Source: Candidatus Omnitrophota bacterium (GTDB taxonomy: Bacteria; Hinthialibacterota; Hinthialibacteria; Hinthialibacterales; JAKPRU01). Taken from it: a stretch of 8,534 nucleotides of DNA. The DNA lies in assembly GCA_029557025.1 (NCBI GenBank), contig JAKPRU010000454.1, positions 1 through 8,534 on the forward strand, given 5' to 3'. Shown piece after piece: positions 1 through 5,992 of the stretch (its first letter is position 1; every line of letters begins with the position of its first letter). The translations under genes and the position numbers were made by a program. Below the pieces are notes generated by a model, which was not told where the DNA came from, ran no database searches, and was given only the letters and a program-made list of their open reading frames with translations.

Positions 1-2
1 CA

Positions 3-341
3 TTGGCCTCCGGTGCGTTACCCTCGGAAATCCGGTACGTTTTAGATCGCCAGGGGCTGAATCGGTTCTTTGCCGTGATAGCGAACACCTGCGAAGTGAA
101 CTTTCCCAAACCCAATCCGGCGGTGTACCTTCTGGCGTTGGAACGGCTTCGTGCCGGTTGCGCGCCCGATCTGGCTCCGGAGCAATGCCTGGTTTTTGAG
201 GATTCGCCGGTTGGATTGCAGGCGGCGCTGAGCGCCGGGATGGGGTGTATCGGCGTGGCGACCTCCACCGATGCCCGGGAACTGGCCGGCGCAGCAATGG
301 TGATCGCCGATTTTCTCGATCCAAGGCTGTTCCGGCTATAG
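3..341 (+). CDS. HAD-superfamily hydrolase, beta-phosphoglucomutase-like (3' fragment)
   Basis: This is the C-terminal 112 residues of a HAD-superfamily phosphatase or phosphomutase; the 5' end lies before the window, so the first codon here is not a real start. What remains is the second half of the Rossmann-type core. Motif II is the Ser of the A-S-G stretch (residues 2-4), motif III is Lys36 in K-P-N-P, and motif IV is the acidic pair Glu66-Asp67 in V-F-E-D-S-P, which helps bind Mg2+. The KPxP-(x)n-FEDSxxG spacing is typical of the beta-phosphoglucomutase/phosphoglycolate phosphatase branch. The nucleophile Asp (motif I) and the cap domain that sets the substrate are missing, so the substrate cannot be named. 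The stop at 339-341 is followed by a 116-nt gap, so the gene is probably not part of the downstream tol operon. Confidence 0.85.
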   Translation: MASGALPSEIRYVLDRQGLNRFFAVIANTCEVNFPKPNPAVYLLALERLRAGCAPDLAPEQCLVFEDSPVGLQAALSAGMGCIGVATSTDARELAGAAMVIADFLDPRLFRL

Positions 342-342
342 A

Positions 343-388
343 ATCAATCTTTTTTCGGATTTCTCTTGCGTTTTCGATAAAGATTGAT
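343..388. repeat. 10-bp perfect inverted repeat after the HAD gene
   Basis: ATCAATCTTT at 343-352 is exactly complementary to AAAGATTGAT at 379-388, with a 26-nt loop between the arms. It begins two bases after the HAD stop codon. The stem is AT-rich and no T-run follows it, so it is not a textbook intrinsic terminator. It could be a weak terminator, an mRNA 3'-end stabiliser or a binding site. Only the base pairing is seen; any role is inference. Confidence 0.4.
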
Positions 389-424
389 ATCCTGTTGTAA
401 TTGCAGGAGAAAGGTTAAATAGGC

Positions 425-457
425 TGAGATCGCTTCTCATCTACAGGAGACCGTCTC
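425..457 (+). promoter_or_regulatory. Leader with ribosome binding site inside alternating GAGA/TCTC arms
   Basis: The ribosome binding site AGGAGA (445-450) lies 7 nt before the ATG at 458 and supports that start. Around it are TGAGA at 425-429, TCTCA at 435-439, GAGA at 447-450 and TCTC at 454-457. Arms 1:2 and 3:4 can pair, or arm 2 with arm 3; the 2:3 and 3:4 pairings would each cover the ribosome binding site. The stems are only 4-5 bp, so this may be chance. Confidence 0.35.
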
Positions 458-1255
458 ATGTATCGTCATTCGTTCTCTCTCGCCGGTGTTTCGTTGGCTG
501 TTCTGGTTCTGTTAAGCGGCTGTGTCACCGATGATCTGGCCCAGCTTCAGAGCGATGTAAACGAGCTGCATTCGCGCATTTACCAGATGCAGCGCAGCAA
601 CGAACGCCAGACCACGACCACCACCTCCAGTCTGCGTCAGGTGTCCAAAGAGATCAGCGATGCCTTCGATGAAATTCGGTTCAAACAGTCCGGCCTGGAG
701 GAAAAAGTGGACCAGCTCTCGAATCGCCTGCTCACACAAGAGCAGCGAATGGAAGCGATGGAAGCCTCTGTGGCCCAGCTGGAGAATAAGATGGGCCAGA
801 GCGATCAGACGCTTCGGAATGATCTGAACACCCAGCGGCAACAACAGGAAACCACCTCGGCATCCCAGGTTGCACAGATCAACCAGCTGCGCAGCGATCT
901 CACCGCATTTCAGGAGCGATATAAAAGCGAGATGACCGCACTGAGTGAAACGGTACGGAAAATGAGCAGTGACCTGCAGAAAGAAATGAACGGATTGCAT
1001 GCCGAGGTCCGGAATGTTTATCAAGACATTCTCAAAGAGCTGGGTTCCACAAAGGAAACCGCTCCTGCCGCGACGGCAGAAACGACAACACCGGCAAGCA
1101 GTTACTCAGGCGATGAATACATCGTCGAAACCGGAGATACGCTGAACGGCATTGCCCGAAAGCTGGGTGTGACGACCGAGGCACTCAGTGAAGCGAATGG
1201 AATTACAGACCCGAATATGATTCGGGTCGGTCAACATCTGAAGGTACCCAAATAA
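458..1255 (+). CDS. Coiled-coil LysM lipoprotein heading the tol operon (possible Pal/CpoB counterpart)
   Basis: A 265-residue lipoprotein. The signal peptide (1-21) ends in the lipobox L-S-G-C, with Cys22 the lipidated residue. There is no Asp after the Cys, so by the E. coli Lol rule it would go to the outer membrane. Residues about 25-195 are polar, Gln/Glu/Leu-rich and heptad-like, indicating a long coiled coil. A Thr/Ala/Pro-rich linker (about 197-218) leads to one LysM domain (221-265; Y-I-V-E-T-G-D-T-L start, V-G-Q-H-L-K-V-P end). LysM binds the GlcNAc-containing glycan of peptidoglycan. The gene stops 6 nt before tolQ. The N-terminal coiled coil resembles the trimerisation part of CpoB/YbgF, but the CpoB TPR repeats are absent. 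I infer an outer membrane-peptidoglycan tether working with Tol. Domains are clear; the role is a hypothesis. Confidence 0.85.
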   Translation: MYRHSFSLAGVSLAVLVLLSGCVTDDLAQLQSDVNELHSRIYQMQRSNERQTTTTTSSLRQVSKEISDAFDEIRFKQSGLEEKVDQLSNRLLTQEQRMEAMEASVAQLENKMGQSDQTLRNDLNTQRQQQETTSASQVAQINQLRSDLTAFQERYKSEMTALSETVRKMSSDLQKEMNGLHAEVRNVYQDILKELGSTKETAPAATAETTTPASSYSGDEYIVETGDTLNGIARKLGVTTEALSEANGITDPNMIRVGQHLKVPK

Positions 1256-1261
1256 ACTGCC

Positions 1262-2041
1262 GTGACCCCAACCCCATTTCCCGAACCGACCTTGGCGGCG
1301 CCGATCATGCAATCTCTGCCCGGCGTCGGCAGCACTTTGTTAACAAACTCCATTATTTTGAACGACCTTTTGAACAGCAGTTCATTTGCCCTGATGATCT
1401 ATATCGGGCTTTTTATTTTGTCCGTACTCACTTGGGCAATTGTGATCAAGAAGATATGGGATTTTCGAGTGGAGTGGTTCCGTTCGCGTTCGTTCCTGGA
1501 TTTGTTCACCCGTTTGGAAGGCGATATTTTGAGCTTGGCGCACGAGGGAATCATCGCCCGAAACAGCCCCTCACGGATTTTTGTGGCGGCTTATGAGGAA
1601 CTTCGTCTCTGGACACGCCTGGATGCGAATTCGAAACGTCTTGTTTCTGAGAAGCCCATTGTCGGTCCCCTGGAGCGCACATTGGACCGGGCAATCGACC
1701 GAGAGCGGCATGAATGGGAATGGGGTTGCACCACTCTGGCGACAGCCGCCACCATCTCGCCGCTCCTGGGTTTGCTGGGCACGGTGTGGGGCGTGTTCCA
1801 TTCGTTTCACAGCATGGGGACAGCAGGCAATTTGTCGTTACAGACCGTCGCTCCCGGTATTTCGGAAGCCTTGTTGACTACCGTGGTCGGCCTGATGGTG
1901 GCCATCCCGGCTTATGTGGCGCATAACGCAATCCTGAGCCATGTCAGACGGATTGAGCAGGACCTGGAAAGCTTTGCAGGCCAGGTCTTGAATCGTTTCG
2001 AGCGTCAGGTACACGTCCGCCGAAGTTCCGAGAGCGACTGA
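1262..2041 (+). CDS. tolQ: TolQ, proton-channel subunit of the Tol motor (MotA/TolQ/ExbB family)
   Basis: TolQ is an inner-membrane protein that forms, with TolR, a proton-motive-force-driven motor for outer-membrane constriction at division. There are three membrane segments in the family layout: TM1 about 41-62, TM2 about 157-182 and TM3 about 200-222, with a cytoplasmic loop between TM1 and TM2. The family signatures are visible: S-P-L-L-G-L-L-G-T-V-W-G at 166-177 and G-I-S-E-A-L-L-T-T-V-V-G at 199-210. The start is uncertain. The GTG at 1262 gives 259 residues with an odd Pro-rich leader and no good ribosome binding site. The in-frame ATG at 1307 gives 244 residues, has GGCGG 8 nt upstream, and is closer to the usual length of about 230. 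ExbB is the main alternative name; the adjacent tolB favours TolQ. Confidence 0.93.
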   Translation: MTPTPFPEPTLAAPIMQSLPGVGSTLLTNSIILNDLLNSSSFALMIYIGLFILSVLTWAIVIKKIWDFRVEWFRSRSFLDLFTRLEGDILSLAHEGIIARNSPSRIFVAAYEELRLWTRLDANSKRLVSEKPIVGPLERTLDRAIDRERHEWEWGCTTLATAATISPLLGLLGTVWGVFHSFHSMGTAGNLSLQTVAPGISEALLTTVVGLMVAIPAYVAHNAILSHVRRIEQDLESFAGQVLNRFERQVHVRRSSESD

Positions 2042-2058
2042 TCCAACGCGAGGTAATT

Positions 2059-2469
2059 GTGGCCCGATTCCGCAGATATACCCCCCGGCATTCTCCAGTT
2101 GCCGACATCAATATCACCAACCTGGTCGATGTGACCATGGTGCTGCTCATTATTTTCATCATGGTCGCGCCGTTTACACGAGAGGGATTGGAAATCGAAC
2201 TGCCGAAAGTGAAGTTCGCTCAAAGATTCGGCAAACAAGCAATCGTGTTGGAGATGGATCAGTATGGAGCGTTGGCTCTGAACGGCAACCCGGTTGACCT
2301 CGAATCGCTTCCGCAGAAACTGCGGGAAGAAAAAGAAGCGCACAAGGATTGGCCGGTGTACTTTCGGGCCGACGGTCGGAACACCCTTCAGAGCGCGGCG
2401 GAGGTCAAAAGCGCGATGATGGAAGCGGGGATAGAAAGGTATGGCGAGCTCGTTGAGAAGAAGCAGTAA
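2059..2469 (+). CDS. tolR: TolR, ExbD/TolR-family motor subunit
   Basis: A 136-residue ExbD/TolR protein, the partner of TolQ. It has a short basic cytoplasmic N-terminus, a single membrane segment (about 21-38) and a periplasmic domain. Asp24, in the stretch I-T-N-L-V-D-V at the start of the membrane segment, is at the place of the essential proton-handling Asp (Asp23 in E. coli TolR). The E-I-E-L-P-K stretch after the membrane segment and the A-G-I-E-R-Y-G end also fit the family. The start is GTG, with GAGG 5 nt upstream, 17 nt after tolQ. Length is normal for the family. The split between TolR and ExbD rests on the neighbouring tolB rather than on this sequence alone. Confidence 0.92.
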   Translation: MARFRRYTPRHSPVADINITNLVDVTMVLLIIFIMVAPFTREGLEIELPKVKFAQRFGKQAIVLEMDQYGALALNGNPVDLESLPQKLREEKEAHKDWPVYFRADGRNTLQSAAEVKSAMMEAGIERYGELVEKKQ

Positions 2470-2471
2470 TC

Positions 2472-3272
2472 ATGCGTCAGTCTTTTGTTATCTCTTTGAT
2501 CGCCCATCTGGTTGTATTGCTGGCGATTGCTGTCTGGCCGGAACGGACTGTCCCGATTCGGATGTCTTCCACGCTTACCATTCAGCAGGTTGATCTGACT
2601 CCCCCCGAAAAATCGGGTGAGCAGCCTCCGAAATTTGTGCCGCCACCTCCACCTCCGCCCCCCCCACCACCGCCTCCGGAACCGCAACCACCTTCCAAGG
2701 ATGATTCGGATCGAGAGGCCATCTCGCGGATTCGGGAACGGTTGAAAGAGTTGCTCAATACGCCCAAACCGAGACCGACGTCGGTTCCGACTCAGCCACG
2801 GCCCAAACAGACCCAGACTCCCATAGAAAAGAGAACCCCTCCGACTCCGGGTCCGACAATTGAGTTCGGAAGATTCAGTGAAGTGACTCAGGCGCAGGGG
2901 CAGCCGGGGTCGTTTGCCGCCCAGACTCCCATTCCAGGAACGGGGACCGGCATAGAAAATCCGATTATTTTTGAACAAGGATTCAATTATGGAGGCTATG
3001 CAGACCGACTCATGCGGCGACTCGCAAATAACTGGAATCCTCCCGCGTGGCAGCCGAACCGCGAAAAAGGTATTTCCACGCAGGTATGTTTCACCATCCG
3101 GTCCGATGGGATGATCGTCGAGGTCTATGTGGAACGTTCTTCCGGGTGGCCGGAATTGGATGAGAGCGCGAAACGTGCGGTTCAGAAATCCTCGCCGGTC
3201 GAGCCGCTGCCTTCGGGGTATGGCCGCGCGAGCGTGAAAGTTCATGCGCTGTTCCGCCCGAATCCGGAGTAG
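2472..3272 (+). CDS. TonB/TolA-family energy transducer with polyproline linker
   Basis: A 266-residue periplasm-spanning protein two bases after tolR, at the position of tolA. One N-terminal membrane anchor (about 5-22) contains Ser8-xxx-His12, the S-H pattern by which TonB and TolA couple to the ExbB/TolQ motor. Next is a Pro-rich spacer with 13 consecutive prolines (57-69), a charged, probably helical stretch (about 76-97) and a second Pro/Thr-rich region to about 128. The C-terminal domain (about 172-266) has the TonB-like pattern D-G-M-I-V-E-V, then S-S-G at 223-225, L-D-E-S-A, then P-L-P. Position says TolA, whereas the Pro-rich spacer and C-terminus are TonB-like; E. coli TolA has a long helical spacer instead. 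I therefore give no symbol. Its likely periplasmic partner is TolB or the LysM lipoprotein. Confidence 0.88.
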   Translation: MRQSFVISLIAHLVVLLAIAVWPERTVPIRMSSTLTIQQVDLTPPEKSGEQPPKFVPPPPPPPPPPPPPEPQPPSKDDSDREAISRIRERLKELLNTPKPRPTSVPTQPRPKQTQTPIEKRTPPTPGPTIEFGRFSEVTQAQGQPGSFAAQTPIPGTGTGIENPIIFEQGFNYGGYADRLMRRLANNWNPPAWQPNREKGISTQVCFTIRSDGMIVEVYVERSSGWPELDESAKRAVQKSSPVEPLPSGYGRASVKVHALFRPNPE

Positions 3273-3320
3273 TTTTTCTGCAATCCATTAGCATAGGTGT
3301 CCACTGGAGGCGATACCATT

Positions 3321-3344
3321 CAAAGCCCCGCTTTGTATCGGGGC
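3321..3344 (+). promoter_or_regulatory. Hairpin upstream of the tolB ribosome binding site
   Basis: GCCCCG (3325-3330) pairs with CGGGGC (3339-3344) across an 8-nt loop. An alternative, mutually exclusive stem pairs CAAAG (3321-3325) with CTTTG (3331-3335), and GATAC (3312-3316) with GTATC (3335-3339) could flank it. This sits in the only long gap (91 nt) inside the operon and ends 6 nt before the GGAGG at 3351-3355. No T-run follows, so it is not a simple terminator. It could be an mRNA processing or stability element or a translational control of tolB. Confidence 0.4.
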
Positions 3345-3363
3345 AAATTCGGAGGCTGCGTTA

Positions 3364-4701
3364 ATGATGGCCTGTCGCATCGTTCCGATTCTTCTGTTCT
3401 TGTTTTCGACTTTTGCCTACGCGAATGATGAACTGATTCTGGAGGTAACAGGCTCCACCCCGGCCCCCATTGTGGCCCTGGCTCCATCCGATCCCGGGGA
3501 TGTGCCCGATGTGGCCCGTGAGATCGACGAGGTTCTTTCCTACGACCTCAATTTCAACAAGCACGTCCGCCTTCATACGGATCGTACTACCGTTGCCGCC
3601 CGGATGGCCCAGGATCGCACCTCCGGTAATGTCGATTACCCCGCCTGGAAGAGGATGGGCGCCGAGTATGTTGTGGATGGACGGGTTCGAGCCGACGGTC
3701 CCAGCCAGGTTGTCGTGGATTTGACAGTCCATGATGTTCGGGACGGAATGCGACTCCTGGCCAGGCGATTTACCATTCCACGCAAACAACTTCGACAGGG
3801 AAGCCATCTGATCAGCGATGTGATTGTGCAAACCTGTACCCTGGAGGATGGGATTGCGCAAACCAGTTTCCTGTTTGTCTACCACAATCCGATCGCGCGA
3901 AGCAAAGAGATATTCCAGGTTGACTACGACGGCTATCCCCCAAGCGTGAAACTTTTAACACAATTCGGAACGATTACCCAATTCCCCGCCTGGTCGCCGA
4001 CCGGACTTGCGTTCGCGTTCAGCTCATTTCGCAGCGGATGGCTGGACGCTTACATTCAATCTCTGGATACGGGCAAACTCTCTTTCCTGGCAAAGGCTCC
4101 CGGTAACAACCTGACCCCATCCTGGTTCCCCACCAATCCGGACTGGCTGGTCATTTCCCTTTCCTATGTCGGGAACGCGGAGATCTTTTTGCTTCGTCGC
4201 GACGGTAAACAGCCGAAACGAATCACAAATCACCCGGCGATTGACAGCTCCCCGGCCGTTTCACCGAACGGGCAGGAGATCGTTTTTACCTCCGACCGGG
4301 CTGGGATTGCCACCCTGTACCTGATGAGTATCGAGGGAACGAATGTCCGAAGGCTTGTGCCGGACAACAGCCTTTCCTGCGACACAGGACAATGGTCGCC
4401 GGTCCCCTTGAACGGTCAGTACCGGATCGCATTTCGCGGTTACCGTGTAGGGCAAGTACGCGGCGATATCTATATGGTTGGGGCCGATGGCTCCGACTTG
4501 CGCAATCTGACGAACGGACAGGGAGATAACTCGAATCCGACTTGGGCCCCCGATGGAAGCTATATCGCTTTTTCGACAAACCGTGGTTCCCCCAGCTCGG
4601 AATTGTGGGTTATGGAGTCAAACGGAACCGCACCGAGACGGCTGCTCAGCCTGAAAGGAAATTGCCTCCAGCCGGCCTGGTCACCCCGACCAAAGAAATG
4701 A
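3364..4701 (+). CDS. tolB: TolB, periplasmic beta-propeller protein of the Tol system
   Basis: A 445-residue periplasmic protein. The signal peptide (1-20) has a likely cleavage after A-Y-A. The N-terminal alpha/beta domain (about 24-165) begins with E-L-I-L-E-V-T-G-S, the equivalent of the TolA-box strand of E. coli TolB. The rest is a beta-propeller of PD40/WD40-like blades, recognisable by repeats such as F-P-A-W-S-P (207-212), S-P-A-V-S-P-N-G (296-303) and P-T-W-A-P-D-G (392-398), each followed by a strand with F-S-x-x-R or F-T-S-D-R. It ends in P-A-W-S-P-R-P-K-K, like normal TolBs, and the length matches the family. TolB normally binds Pal, TolA and other outer-membrane partners; no Pal gene follows. 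GGAGG at 3351-3355 is 8 nt before this ATG; a second ATG follows immediately at 3367. Confidence 0.95.
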   Translation: MMACRIVPILLFLFSTFAYANDELILEVTGSTPAPIVALAPSDPGDVPDVAREIDEVLSYDLNFNKHVRLHTDRTTVAARMAQDRTSGNVDYPAWKRMGAEYVVDGRVRADGPSQVVVDLTVHDVRDGMRLLARRFTIPRKQLRQGSHLISDVIVQTCTLEDGIAQTSFLFVYHNPIARSKEIFQVDYDGYPPSVKLLTQFGTITQFPAWSPTGLAFAFSSFRSGWLDAYIQSLDTGKLSFLAKAPGNNLTPSWFPTNPDWLVISLSYVGNAEIFLLRRDGKQPKRITNHPAIDSSPAVSPNGQEIVFTSDRAGIATLYLMSIEGTNVRRLVPDNSLSCDTGQWSPVPLNGQYRIAFRGYRVGQVRGDIYMVGADGSDLRNLTNGQGDNSNPTWAPDGSYIAFSTNRGSPSSELWVMESNGTAPRRLLSLKGNCLQPAWSPRPKK

Positions 4702-4710
4702 GATACAGAG

Positions 4711-5946
4711 ATGATCCCCTGTGGTCGGTACATTATGGAATCTCTCTGTATCCTTGCGAGCGTAACCGCTTTTTGTGACATTGATTCGGCCCCCCACGCA
4801 ATCCACGCTGTAATTTTTCACGATGTCTCGTTTGAGAATATGGAAGATACGAACGTATCTCCCCATTTCCTCCGCGACATTCTTGCCATGATAAAAATCG
4901 GCGGTAGCCACACAATTCCTGCAAGTGAGGTTGTCAACTACTTGCGCACGGGAGATATCCCCGAGGAGGATAGGGTTCTATTGACGTTCGATGACGGCTA
5001 TAAAGGAATCCGGGAATATGCTCATCCGATTCTGTTTGAACTCGGTTTCTGCGCCACCGCCTTTATCTACACGTCGGGGCCGGATTCCGGGAGTCCGAAA
5101 CGTTGCAGTTGGGCGGAATTGCGCGAAATGGAGGACAGCCTCGTGTGGGAAATCCATTCGCTCAGCGTTACCCATGCTGACCTGGTGTCGGCAGGGGATT
5201 ATTCGCTTCAATATGAATTATCGGATTCGTTATCCAGGCTTCACTCGCAGGGGTTTTCGGGAGACCGCTATTTCGCTTATCCTTACGGGTCCTTTGATGA
5301 CAGAGTCCGCATCGCCGCCCGGGAAGCGGGATATGGAGCTGCGTTCGGCGCCGGTCCGGAAGGACGGATCGAGAGTAACGTCGATCCGTATTCCATCCCG
5401 CGCACCACTATTTCCCAGCGGCACGATCAATCGTTAGTTTGCCGAAAACTGGGTCTTGATCTCGATCTTGTGCGTTCCGAATTGGCCATCTACGATGAAC
5501 ACGAAGGTGTAAGGCTGGGAAACTGGGAGGAAACGAATGTCAGCTTGGGGCAGCAACTCGGCCAATACGGTGTTTCCTTCATTCAATCCGCCGATTTAAC
5601 GTCCTCATGGAATCTTGCATTTTCGACAGGGAAAAAAGGCAAGTACTCATTCCGTCTGTGGACCCCGATTTCGGCCCCTGTATCGGAAGGGCAGGAAGGG
5701 ATCCTTTATTGGCGTTTGAGAAACACATCAAATGAGAAAATAGCCGAGGGGTATGTGGGTGATAGAGTTCCCAATGGGTGGACAGAGTTCCATTTTGAAC
5801 AGCTGGATGTCGGGAATTACAGGATCGAGATCCGTCCGGGAGATAATGCGGGGATTTCCCTTCCGGTAATTGTCGATGCGCTGAAGATTGAATACTTGGG
5901 AGAGGCGCAGTCCGATGCACGAGGCGGATGGGAAGAATATCGGTAG
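4711..5946 (+). CDS. CE4 polysaccharide deacetylase with C-terminal beta-sandwich domain
   Basis: A 411-residue protein with a carbohydrate esterase 4 (NodB-like) domain at about 32-240, of the PgaB-like type. Motif 1 is T-F-D-D-G (92-96), with Asp94 the expected base and Asp95 a metal ligand. Motif 2 is degenerate: E-I-H-S-L-S-V-T-H (147-155) keeps His155 but has Leu151 where the family has a metal-binding His. Motif 3 is F-A-Y-P-Y-G (188-193). Residues about 258-397 form a separate Trp/Gly/Tyr-rich beta-strand domain recalling golvesin-C-like or carbohydrate-binding modules; this is inferred from pattern only. The N-terminus is weakly hydrophobic (about 11-22), so export is likely but unproven. 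The start is uncertain: the ATG at 4711 lacks a good ribosome binding site, and the ATG at 4735 is the alternative. It lies 9 nt after tolB in the same frame. The substrate may be peptidoglycan or an exopolysaccharide. Confidence 0.85.
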   Translation: MIPCGRYIMESLCILASVTAFCDIDSAPHAIHAVIFHDVSFENMEDTNVSPHFLRDILAMIKIGGSHTIPASEVVNYLRTGDIPEEDRVLLTFDDGYKGIREYAHPILFELGFCATAFIYTSGPDSGSPKRCSWAELREMEDSLVWEIHSLSVTHADLVSAGDYSLQYELSDSLSRLHSQGFSGDRYFAYPYGSFDDRVRIAAREAGYGAAFGAGPEGRIESNVDPYSIPRTTISQRHDQSLVCRKLGLDLDLVRSELAIYDEHEGVRLGNWEETNVSLGQQLGQYGVSFIQSADLTSSWNLAFSTGKKGKYSFRLWTPISAPVSEGQEGILYWRLRNTSNEKIAEGYVGDRVPNGWTEFHFEQLDVGNYRIEIRPGDNAGISLPVIVDALKIEYLGEAQSDARGGWEEYR

Positions 5947-5967
5947 GAACCCCGTAATTCCCCCTTG

Positions 5968-5992
5968 GGTGGCCGCTTGACCGACGGCTACC
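5968..5992. terminator. Hairpin at the convergent gene junction
   Basis: GGTGGCCG (5968-5975) can pair with CGGCTACC (5985-5992) across a 9-nt loop, using one G-U pair in the plus-strand RNA. It lies between the deacetylase stop (5946) and the last codons of the ABC ATPase gene, where transcripts from both sides meet. No T-run follows on either strand, so an intrinsic terminator is not established. Confidence 0.25.

Noticed and set aside
366..420. Sigma-70 promoter for the tol operon
   Set aside because: The candidates TTGCGT (366-371), TTGATA (384-389) and TTGTAA (395-400) have no good -10 box at 16-18 nt spacing.
512..1024. Minus-strand open frame opposite the LysM lipoprotein
   Set aside because: Its Leu/His/Phe-rich product is what reading a Gln/Glu-rich coiled coil on the other strand gives; no start signal or domain is seen.
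2388..3245. Long minus-strand open frame (285 codons) opposite the TonB/TolA gene
   Set aside because: It is Arg/Gly-rich low-complexity sequence produced by reading the Pro-rich gene backwards, has no recognisable domain, and overlaps a gene with a clear membrane anchor, motif and operon context.
4699..4710. TGA between tolB and the deacetylase as a disrupted fusion gene
   Set aside because: TolB ends with the normal family C-terminus just before the TGA, so two separate proteins is the simpler reading.
4698..4778. ATGA overlap at the tolB stop opening a 26-codon frame
   Set aside because: The short peptide has no hydrophobic segment or motif and ends inside the deacetylase gene, which has a good coding frame of its own.
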